DNA of 17,769 nt, from positions 1 to 17,769 of the forward strand of contig JAJZNS010000069.1 of NCBI GenBank assembly GCA_021811635.1, in the 5' to 3' direction. Position 1 is the first letter of the stretch, and every line of letters begins with the position of its first letter. Position numbers and translations under genes: made by a program. Positions 1 to 5,556 of the stretch are shown in pieces. The stretch is from Thermoplasmata archaeon. Lineage in GTDB: Archaea > Thermoplasmatota > Thermoplasmata > Thermoplasmatales > Thermoplasmataceae. The notes beneath the pieces are model-generated. The model did no database searches. It was given only the letters and a program-made list of their open reading frames with translations, and was not told the origin of the DNA.

Positions 1-68
1 GTTATCTCTGGATTGTTGATCATCAATGTTTTTAGCCTTTGAAGGCTCGTCATCTGGGATTCCGTCAT
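1..68 (-). CDS. N-terminal fragment of an unidentified leftward gene
   Basis: On the minus strand an ATG at 68-66 opens a reading frame that runs to the window edge without a stop, 22 complete codons (begins MTESQMTSLQ, then RLKTLMINNPEI). A second in-frame ATG lies at 53-51. A TATA-like element at about 104-113, read leftward, lies roughly 40 nt upstream, as expected for a short-leader archaeal transcript. The frame is too short to identify a family, and 22 open codons can occur by chance. The promoter spacing and the head-to-head position with the regulator at 261-1286 make a real gene plausible, and it would be a natural candidate target of that regulator. Confidence 0.35.
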   Translation of the reverse strand, partial: MTESQMTSLQRLKTLMINNPEI

Positions 69-101
69 TAGTGCACTACCTAGCCCACGCTAATGTAATT
101 T

Positions 102-113
102 CTATATAAAAAA
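102..113 (-). promoter_or_regulatory. TATA box, probably for the leftward gene
   Basis: The A/T run tatataaaaa at 104-113 reads as tttttatata on the minus strand. Initiation about 25 nt downstream (near 82) would leave a leader of about 14 nt before the ATG at 68. It could equally work rightward, but that would give the regulator gene a leader over 100 nt, and a closer rightward TATA exists at 191-197. Confidence 0.35.
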
Positions 114-173
114 CTAAGTCAGCAAGCTTTTCTTTTATACTGAATCCAAATTAATTCCACTCGGATAACCTAG

Positions 174-188
174 GGTATGCCGCATACC
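174..188. promoter_or_regulatory. perfect 15-bp palindrome, candidate operator
   Basis: Seven-base arms GGTATGC and GCATACC are separated by a single C. The palindrome ends 2 bp before the TTATAA element of the rightward promoter, in the position of the BRE. Binding there would compete with TBP/TFB or position an activator. The gene downstream encodes a winged-helix protein, so autoregulation is the simplest reading. The match to that protein is inferred. Confidence 0.5.
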
Positions 189-190
189 GC

Positions 191-197
191 TTATAAT
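191..197 (+). promoter_or_regulatory. TATA box of the fused regulator gene
   Basis: TTATAAT lies about 25 bp before an A/T-rich stretch near 218-222 where transcription would begin. That gives a leader of about 14 nt to the ATG at 234 or about 41 nt to the ATG at 261. Confidence 0.45.
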
Positions 198-260
198 TCC
201 AATGAAATAGCAAAATAATTACTTCTGGATTCAATGCTTCCCTTCGGAAGGCTGGAAGGA

Positions 261-1286
261 ATGTCGAAAAATCCAGGACTTATAAGGGAACTTATAAGAA
301 CTGCACTTGAACGATCTGGATCAGACGGGGTGTGGCAGTTCGAACTCGAGCACTCCATTGGATTCACCAAATCCTACATCTCGGATACCCTGAAACGCAT
401 GGAAAACGCAGGAGAGATCATAAGATCGCGGGAAGGTGAAAAAGTTCTCAGGATCTGGCTTACCAAGTATTTCCCGCACCCAATTCCCGGGACAGTCAGG
501 GTGTGGATGCTTCGTGCATCTGAATACATCCCTGCGCTATATTCCATATTCAAGACATTTCGGGAAATGGGCAATGAGATAATCGTTTACGTGGGTTCCT
601 CCGGACAGGAAATCAGCAGGGCTCTGACTGCAGGCTACTGCGATATAGGATTTCTGCCCACCCTGACGACAATGATAAACTGCTATTCGACTTCGAGGAT
701 CAAGATTATCGCTGGAGTGGCATTCGGAGGATCATCTGTCCTTGAAAAGGAAAATTCAAGTATCATAAAGGTAGCAACAACGAACGCATCTTCTATGTAT
801 GCCCTCGCCAGCTTGACTTTTGGAGAGGGGACAAACCCTTTCGAGGTTTATGAAGATCCGGGGAGGGCCCTCAAGGAGTTCATGGAAGGCAAGGAGAAAT
901 TCATTGTAACCTGGGAACCCTATCTTTCCCGCGCAATGAGAGTGGAGGGTGTGAAGGAGGTCGCCTCGTATGAGGATGTCCTGGATTCAATACCCTGCTG
1001 CATAATGTGCTCAAACGTGGATTATTACAGAAGGAATGGAAAAACAATTGACAGGGCCACTAAACTTTACAAGGAGATGGACGAAAATAGCCTGGAAGAT
1101 GTGTTCGCGCAGGACTTTACAACTGAATTGCTTAGCCCGTACGAGGGGTTCAGTGCATCCGAGATGCATGACTCCCTCCATAGCATAAAGCTATTCAAGG
1201 GCGATCTTTTGCAGTCGGTACTGGCTCTGCGGGAGAAGCTCTACGTTCCGATAGCCGATGCTACCCTTAAAGAATGCTTTCGCTAA
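261..1286 (+). CDS. winged-helix regulator fused to an NMT1/THI5-like ligand-binding domain
   Basis: This 341-residue protein looks like a one-component transcription factor. Residues about 5-65 read as a winged helix (GFTKSYISDTLKRMENAGEI is the recognition-helix/wing stretch). From about residue 78 it has the type-2 periplasmic-binding fold of the NMT1/THI5 and SsuA families: an opening beta strand, GSSGQEI and CDIGF in the first lobe, and TWEPY (217-221) in the second. There is no signal peptide, so the domain should sense a ligand inside the cell. The cysteine cluster CCIMC (246-250) lies roughly where yeast THI5 carries its CCCFC motif. An upstream ATG at 234 would add nine residues; I prefer 261 because GGAAGG precedes it at 9-nt spacing and the added residues do not resemble a winged-helix start. 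Ligand unknown; a thiamine-pyrimidine, flavin or sulfonate precursor is a guess from family membership. The last stop bases overlap the convergent pheT stop. Confidence 0.8.
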   Translation: MSKNPGLIRELIRTALERSGSDGVWQFELEHSIGFTKSYISDTLKRMENAGEIIRSREGEKVLRIWLTKYFPHPIPGTVRVWMLRASEYIPALYSIFKTFREMGNEIIVYVGSSGQEISRALTAGYCDIGFLPTLTTMINCYSTSRIKIIAGVAFGGSSVLEKENSSIIKVATTNASSMYALASLTFGEGTNPFEVYEDPGRALKEFMEGKEKFIVTWEPYLSRAMRVEGVKEVASYEDVLDSIPCCIMCSNVDYYRRNGKTIDRATKLYKEMDENSLEDVFAQDFTTELLSPYEGFSASEMHDSLHSIKLFKGDLLQSVLALREKLYVPIADATLKECFR

Positions 1287-2887
1287 AACATGGATTTGAG
1301 AAGATCGAGATCCAGTTCTATGACGGTCGCAGGAAATCCGAGTTCAAACTCGATGAGTGCAGATGGATCTATCTCCCCCATTATGCCTATTTCCCTCCCC
1401 TCCAACTCAATAATGCCGCCCCGGCCGGATATGAAATCTGGATTGGCCCCTTTTTTAATCACTGGGAGGGATCCAGTGGTTCTCGAGAGTATAGAATCCA
1501 ATGTTTTACGGCATTCATTGAATGATGCCCGGGTTCCAATCTCGCCAAGGCAAAGCCTGAATGCCTGAATTCCGTTGACCATTACTGCACCGGTTTCGAA
1601 AACTCTTTGCGGCGTAGCCCTCTGTTTGTTCACCCTGAAAGTATTGAGGATCGACGGATAGAGGTCGCTCCTTAACACCGAGTTTTCCTCCGACTTTGGG
1701 TTGATGATCTTGACGTTGCTTTTTGATCTCCTTGCCGGATAGATGAATGGGGAAGTGACGAAAAAATTGATTACCTCCTGGTATCCCATCGAAATGCATA
1801 TTCCTCTCAGGCTGGCCATGAGCTCTTTCATGGGATCAGGGGTACCCATCGTCGCTAGCGGGATTTCCTCCACTTTGATGTTGTCATAACCAATTGCCTT
1901 CCCTATGTCTTCAATGATGTCGGCCGCACCCATCACGTCCACCCTGTGTCCGGGAACGCCCACCTTGAGCTTTTTTCTGCCGTTTTCAAGAATCTGATAG
2001 CCCATTTTTGTGAGCATATCAGCGATTTCAAAAGATCCGGTATTCAGGTAGGACCGTATCTCCTCAATTTCAAGATCAATCTTCCTATGTCCGAAATCCC
2101 TGGCCTCTGCGTACCAATCCGCATTCACAGGGTGAATGGTTACGCTGTACCCAAGGCATGACATGAAATTAGCCATGAGATACATGGTGCCAGAGACTGC
2201 ACGCAAATCTGTTCCGGTGATATCGACAAAGAACTTCCTCGTTTCATTGGTGAGCCTTGAAGCTATGCCGTTGATCACCGGAGGCATTGAGAGAACTTCG
2301 CCATTTGAATCTTCTATGACCGGCACGTGCCTCCCTTCAGGCATCAGATGGGAGAATTCCATTCCCTTCGGGTGATTCCTGAGTATGTCTGAGACCTTTC
2401 CACGGATGCCGTCATAGGTTGTGAATTCAAATTCATAACCCTTTTTGATAAACTCGAATGGAGGGGAGACATGTTCATTGTCATGCAGCCCTATGGAAGA
2501 CATTCTCCTGCCCTTCCCGATTGTTTCATGCAGCTTCTCCTGGTACTGTATTAGGAGATCCAGATTATCGCCAATCGGGTTTCCATTGGCGGTAAAGGTT
2601 AGTACGAATGGCCTCAGCTTCAGTGCGTCTTTACGCAGTTCAATTAATGGCTCTTCAGAGAAAACGGTGTCGTTGCCGTGTAATTCCCCGGAATAAAAGT
2701 CGATCGCATTCCTTATGATAGTGGGAAACGAGGCGAGATCGAGCCTATCGGGATTCAGCTCCAAAGCAAATTCATCTCCTTCCTCAACCGAATAACCTAT
2801 TACTGAGGCGTAATCTTTCAACAATTTTTTGTATCCCTGACCGTAGTTCCTGGCCAGAACGTCAGGCGGGAGTCTGATTGTTACCAT
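1283..2887 (-). CDS. pheT: phenylalanyl-tRNA synthetase beta subunit, archaeal type
   Basis: The beta chain of the (alpha-beta)2 enzyme that charges tRNA-Phe in the cytoplasm. Its 534 residues match the short archaeal/eukaryotic form, which lacks the bacterial N-terminal tRNA-binding extension. Visible landmarks are the N-terminal B1-like region with LNPDRLDLASFP (44-55), the B3/B4 editing module at about 100-260 (GRRMSSIGLHD, and PPVINGIASRLTNET at 202-216), the B5 domain at about 270-345 (GVPGHRVDVMGAADIIEDIG), and the catalytic-like C-terminal domain. The ATG at 2887 lies 25 nt after the stop of the ribbon-helix-helix gene and lacks an obvious Shine-Dalgarno site, suggesting co-transcription. 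The alpha-subunit gene pheS is not a neighbour on either side: upstream is the regulator and downstream a convergent gene. Confidence 0.95.
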   Translation of the reverse strand: MVTIRLPPDVLARNYGQGYKKLLKDYASVIGYSVEEGDEFALELNPDRLDLASFPTIIRNAIDFYSGELHGNDTVFSEEPLIELRKDALKLRPFVLTFTANGNPIGDNLDLLIQYQEKLHETIGKGRRMSSIGLHDNEHVSPPFEFIKKGYEFEFTTYDGIRGKVSDILRNHPKGMEFSHLMPEGRHVPVIEDSNGEVLSMPPVINGIASRLTNETRKFFVDITGTDLRAVSGTMYLMANFMSCLGYSVTIHPVNADWYAEARDFGHRKIDLEIEEIRSYLNTGSFEIADMLTKMGYQILENGRKKLKVGVPGHRVDVMGAADIIEDIGKAIGYDNIKVEEIPLATMGTPDPMKELMASLRGICISMGYQEVINFFVTSPFIYPARRSKSNVKIINPKSEENSVLRSDLYPSILNTFRVNKQRATPQRVFETGAVMVNGIQAFRLCLGEIGTRASFNECRKTLDSILSRTTGSLPVIKKGANPDFISGRGGIIELEGREIGIMGEIDPSALIEFELGFPATVIELDLDLLKSMF

Positions 2888-2912
2888 TTGTCAGGCTTTC
2901 ATTGTCACTGCA

Positions 2913-3248
2913 TTAAGAATCTTTTTCCTTAAGCTCATCCATCAGTTCCTTCATCTCCTTCTTCATTTCCCTTGAGGTGTACTCCCTGAGTGCTGCCTTG
3001 ATTATGTCTTCAAGGGGAAGTGTCTCCTCTGTTTCCATCTTAATGTTCAGTTCGTCAAGAAGCGATCGTGAGACGGTGACATTAAGGTGCTCTATACCCT
3101 GATCTTTGTAGTCCCTCTCAATCAGTACATCTATAGCCTTCCTGATTACATCCGAAACGCTCTCGTAATGGTAGCTTTCCACCAGTTGTTCAAGCTTTTT
3201 CATCGTGCTTTCTGACACTCTGATAGTTATTCTGTAAGGAACTGACAT
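2913..3248 (-). CDS. ribbon-helix-helix (CopG-like) DNA-binding protein, apparently two tandem RHH units
   Basis: A 111-residue, highly charged protein. Residues 4-45 are a standard ribbon-helix-helix: strand YRITIRVSE, a helix, then SVSDVIRKAIDVLIER. Residues 54-91 look like a second, diverged copy: strand HLNVTVSR, helix SLLDELNIKME, then PLEDIIKAALREY. A charged helical tail follows (92-111). A frame starting nine bases earlier would use a GTG that is itself part of TAGGTG; the ATG at 3248, six bases after that Shine-Dalgarno sequence, is the better start. The gene has its own promoter and lies 25 nt before pheT. RHH proteins commonly repress their own operons; whether this one controls pheT is an inference. 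No toxin gene is adjacent, so a toxin-antitoxin role has no support here. Confidence 0.75.
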   Translation of the reverse strand: MSVPYRITIRVSESTMKKLEQLVESYHYESVSDVIRKAIDVLIERDYKDQGIEHLNVTVSRSLLDELNIKMETEETLPLEDIIKAALREYTSREMKKEMKELMDELKEKDS

Positions 3249-3254
3249 CAAATA

Positions 3255-3260
3255 CACCTA
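3255..3260 (-). promoter_or_regulatory. Shine-Dalgarno site that decides the RHH start
   Basis: On the minus strand TAGGTG is followed by six bases and then ATG (3248). The GTG inside it is in frame and can be mistaken for the start codon. The same arrangement occurs before aEF1-beta at 4721-4726. Confidence 0.6.
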
Positions 3261-3315
3261 GTTTTGGCTGACGATTTTCAGACAAAATAAGACCAGCTAG
3301 TTATTATTACTTTCC

Positions 3316-3323
3316 TTTTTATG
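3316..3323 (-). promoter_or_regulatory. TATA box for the RHH-pheT unit
   Basis: CATAAAAA on the minus strand, followed by GG, would start transcription near 3292 and give a leader of about 45 nt before ATG 3248. An 8-bp palindrome ACGGCCGT (3326-3333) lies immediately upstream in the BRE position and could be an operator. This is the only substantial spacer (3249-3350) between the glycosyltransferase and the RHH gene. Confidence 0.4.
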
Positions 3324-3350
3324 CGACGGCCGTAACAAAAGTCCACAAAA

Positions 3351-4451
3351 TCAAAGGTCCCTGAATCTTTGCAGGACGTACTTCCTCCCCCTCCACTCAA
3401 TGTCCTTCACCAGAGCCGCATGAACTAAATTGTAAGAATAGACAAACGGGAGCATGAATTCGATAAATACAACCGAGGCTGGAAGTCTCAGGTGCACCTG
3501 CCTGTATTTAATTGACTGGGTCGCAAATGGCAGGAGCAGAAAAAGAAAAACAGGATATACCAGGAATGCCAGTAGAAGGGAGGATACAATGAGAATGCAC
3601 TGTGCGAGGAAATATACAAGGCCATAGGCAAGAACCCGTCCGCCGGACGATACCGTCAGAGCGGCCTGTCGGTTTGCCCATTCAAAAAAGCTTTTCCTGC
3701 TCTCCTTCAAGCGTATGATTGCACGGGCGTCCTCAACGTATTGAATGTCAAGTCCCTTCTTCCTGCAAATCTTTGAGAGTGCCACGTCATCTGAAACTGA
3801 ATTGCAGAACACAGGCATGTAACCATCAACCAAATTCCGGCGAAAGGCAAGAGAACCGCCCCAGCCAAACCTGGTTCTTCTGGATTTCATCATTGATTGC
3901 CCAACCATGCCCCAGACGGACTTCATCTTTGACCAGAATTTGCTGTCAGGCTGGAAAACCGGGAAGGTGGTGGATAAACCCACTCTTTCGTCATGTAGCG
4001 GAGAAAGCAGGCATGAAAGCCAGTCCCTTTCCACTATTATGTCCGAGTCGGCAATCACATAATAATCGAATTGGGGCATTTCCTTCATCGCAGTGCATAA
4101 TGCCCTCACCTTTCCGCTGCAATCCTTGCAGGCAGCACGGCTTATCAAGGTCCTAAGCCCCACCTCCCTTATAATCGGAACGGAGGGATCGTCTTCTGAA
4201 TCGACAATGCAGACAGCCTGAAAGCCGCTGTACTCCAGGTCCCTTATGGATTCAAGGGTTTCCTGCAGTGTGAGATCCACTCCCCTGCATGGAACCATGA
4301 CAAGGACTGAACCCCCAATCTCCCGCCTTAAATGCACTGTCTCACCTGGGAACAGTTGAATTGAGAGGAAAAACAGCGCGCTCAGGACGAGCACTAAGAT
4401 CAGGATCCAGTAAAGTACAATCGATACGAAAAGAAGTATGGTCAAGCTCAA
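3351..4451 (-). CDS. membrane glycosyltransferase, GT2 fold, GT21/ceramide-glucosyltransferase-like
   Basis: A 366-residue membrane protein that should transfer a sugar from a nucleotide-sugar to a lipid or polyprenol acceptor at the cytoplasmic face. One N-terminal membrane segment (about 3-33) anchors a GT-A domain with VMVPCRG (51-57), VDSEDD (83-88), the DxD element ADSD (134-137), the SDDVAL catalytic-base region (220-225) and a WANRQ element (258-262) where the family has (Q/R)xxRW. Two or more hydrophobic segments follow (about 273-310 and 325-348), and the ending WRGRKYVL resembles GT21 proteins. The start is TTG at 4451, overlapping the TGA of aEF1-beta as TTGA; no ATG lies nearby. 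Acceptor and sugar cannot be read from the sequence; an archaeal glycolipid or glycan precursor is the likely product. Confidence 0.85.
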   Translation of the reverse strand: MSLTILLFVSIVLYWILILVLVLSALFFLSIQLFPGETVHLRREIGGSVLVMVPCRGVDLTLQETLESIRDLEYSGFQAVCIVDSEDDPSVPIIREVGLRTLISRAACKDCSGKVRALCTAMKEMPQFDYYVIADSDIIVERDWLSCLLSPLHDERVGLSTTFPVFQPDSKFWSKMKSVWGMVGQSMMKSRRTRFGWGGSLAFRRNLVDGYMPVFCNSVSDDVALSKICRKKGLDIQYVEDARAIIRLKESRKSFFEWANRQAALTVSSGGRVLAYGLVYFLAQCILIVSSLLLAFLVYPVFLFLLLPFATQSIKYRQVHLRLPASVVFIEFMLPFVYSYNLVHAALVKDIEWRGRKYVLQRFRDL

Positions 4452-4714
4452 ATCAGGCTTACATTCTGGGTATCCACCTGAGATACCCCGGCTATCTTTG
4501 ACAGCGTCTCCTCTATTGCCGATATCTTTCCCTCTTCGTCAGGAACGATTACTTCGAGGATCACCGCTTTAAGGCCGAAACCGATCTCTTCCTGCGTCAG
4601 CCGGTTGATACTGCAGATGCTGTCCAGATGCTTCCTGATGTCAGATGACAGCTTCGTGATATCTGTTTCAGAGTCTTCGGGAAGAATTCTCAGAGAGGCA
4701 AGCACTTCTCCCAT
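4448..4714 (-). CDS. ef1b: translation elongation factor aEF1-beta
   Basis: The guanine-nucleotide exchange factor that reloads aEF1-alpha with GTP during elongation. The 88 residues match the compact archaeal family, which keeps only the ferredoxin-like exchange domain: an opening strand GEVLASLRILPED, the central GFGLKAVILEVIVPDEEG, and a closing SQVDTQNVSLI strand. The frame can be opened nine bases earlier at a GTG (4723), but that GTG lies inside the TAGGTG Shine-Dalgarno sequence; ATG at 4714, six bases downstream, gives the usual family start MGEVL. It sits between the zinc-ribbon gene and the glycosyltransferase, overlapping the latter by four bases, so all three probably share one mRNA. 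Confidence 0.93.
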   Translation of the reverse strand: MGEVLASLRILPEDSETDITKLSSDIRKHLDSICSINRLTQEEIGFGLKAVILEVIVPDEEGKISAIEETLSKIAGVSQVDTQNVSLI

Positions 4715-4720
4715 TTTCAG

Positions 4721-4726
4721 CACCTA
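4721..4726 (-). promoter_or_regulatory. Shine-Dalgarno site of aEF1-beta containing the upstream stop codon
   Basis: TAGGTG lies six bases before the ATG at 4714. Its first three bases are the TAG stop of the zinc-ribbon gene, so the terminating ribosome sits exactly on the next initiation signal. This implies translational coupling. Confidence 0.6.
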
Positions 4727-4891
4727 TGGCCCCGTGAATCCGCATTTTGGGCAGGTGTATGGAGTCGAGTGCTCCTTGCAGTGGACACACCTTCCAATGC
4801 TTACCTCCCCGCAATCAGGGCAGTCGAATATTGAGAAACCTTTTTCCACCAGACCTACTCCACACGAAGTGCACGTATCTATGCTTGACAT
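4724..4891 (-). CDS. small zinc-ribbon protein, HVO_2753-like
   Basis: A 55-residue protein easily missed because of its length. It has eight cysteines in four CxxC knuckles: C7/C10 (CTSC), C24/C27 (CPDC), C35/C38 (CVHC) and C47/C50 (CPKC), ending GFTGP. This is the signature of the archaeal two-zinc-finger small proteins typified by Haloferax HVO_2753. The start is ATG at 4891, preceded by GGAGTGA at 5-nt spacing and by a TATA-like element at 4928-4936. Its stop is built into the Shine-Dalgarno site of aEF1-beta. Position directly ahead of aEF1-beta suggests a translation-linked role, possibly RNA or ribosome binding, but its biochemical activity is not known to me. Confidence 0.88.
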   Translation of the reverse strand: MSSIDTCTSCGVGLVEKGFSIFDCPDCGEVSIGRCVHCKEHSTPYTCPKCGFTGP

Positions 4892-4927
4892 TATCTTCAC
4901 TCCAGATTCTGGGCAAATTACCGCGAA

Positions 4928-4936
4928 CTATTTAAG
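4928..4936 (-). promoter_or_regulatory. TATA box of the zinc-ribbon / aEF1-beta / glycosyltransferase operon
   Basis: CTTAAATAG on the minus strand lies about 40 nt before the ATG at 4891, so initiation near 4907 would leave a leader of about 15 nt containing GGAGTGA. It is the only spacer between the membrane protease stop (4956) and this operon. Confidence 0.5.
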
Positions 4937-4955
4937 CTGTCTTCAGGGGACGGGA

Positions 4956-5555
4956 TCAATATGGAAGCAGCACCGTGCCGAAGAGTGCGACTGCTATAAT
5001 GACCAGGAAGACTTCATGATTCCAGGCAAGGACCTTTGCACCGTCCAGCTGCCATATCGGGATCATGTTGAACAGCCCGAACCAGAAGTTTAACCGCGCC
5101 ACCTGGATCAGGATCAATCCCGCACCAGAAGCTGCAATCTGCAATCCCGCAATAGCCATTGCTGAACCGATGATTACATTCGTCGCGGGCCCGGCAAGAG
5201 AGATTTTTCCGTTCATTTCCCTGTTCGACGCATATCCACTATAGTAGACCGCGCCAGGCGCCGCGAATATGATGCCGAAGAGTGAAGTTACCAGAGCCAG
5301 AAGCGCACCGAGCGGCCATAGCTTGAAGAATGCATGCTGGCCAAATCTTCTCGCAGTGTATCTGTGGGCAAGCTCGTGAAGGAGAAAAGCGGTCAACACT
5401 GCCAGTAGCGCACCGGAGAGGAACACCCAGAAATAGTCAACAAACGACGATCTTCCATAGGACACAATGTCAAGCAGGAGAAATGCTACAGTGAGCACCG
5501 TGATTGCCACAAGAATATCCTCCAGTTCGTCCCGTGTGGTGCCAATAAACTGCAT
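4956..5555 (-). CDS. small site-2-type intramembrane metalloprotease (M50 family)
   Basis: A 199-residue multi-pass membrane protein. Hydrophobic segments lie at about 15-31, 41-60, 82-104, 122-145, 147-167 and 181-197. The zinc site is visible as HELAH (60-64; H60, H64, E61) within a membrane helix, and the third ligand as NMIPIWQLDG (163-172; D171), the standard pair of site-2 protease motifs. There is no PDZ or CBS domain, so this is a minimal, core-only member of the family. It should cleave substrates within the membrane; the substrate cannot be inferred. The ATG at 5555 lies one base after the stop of the large TPR protein, so translation of the two is almost certainly coupled and a shared task is likely. 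Confidence 0.88.
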   Translation of the reverse strand: MQFIGTTRDELEDILVAITVLTVAFLLLDIVSYGRSSFVDYFWVFLSGALLAVLTAFLLHELAHRYTARRFGQHAFFKLWPLGALLALVTSLFGIIFAAPGAVYYSGYASNREMNGKISLAGPATNVIIGSAMAIAGLQIAASGAGLILIQVARLNFWFGLFNMIPIWQLDGAKVLAWNHEVFLVIIAVALFGTVLLPY

Positions 5556-5556
5556 G

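Noticed and set aside
34..47. AGCCTT-TG-AAGGCT hairpin as a terminator
   Set aside because: It lies within the apparent coding frame of the leftward gene and no T-tract follows it in either direction.
2888..2900. Shared AAGCCTGA upstream of pheT and of the glycosyltransferase start as a new initiation signal
   Set aside because: Only two occurrences, one inside the aEF1-beta coding sequence, and no complementarity to the 16S tail; chance is adequate.
2913..3257. GTG start at 3257 for the RHH protein
   Set aside because: The GTG is part of the TAGGTG Shine-Dalgarno site for the ATG at 3248.
2913..3257. RHH protein as an antitoxin of a toxin-antitoxin pair
   Set aside because: The adjacent gene is pheT and no small toxin-like frame lies nearby.
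4448..4723. GTG start at 4723 for aEF1-beta
   Set aside because: Same situation: the GTG lies inside TAGGTG and the family start is MGEVL at 4714.
4605..5093. 162-codon rightward frame across aEF1-beta, zinc ribbon and protease
   Set aside because: It is antisense to three well-supported genes and has no recognisable domain.
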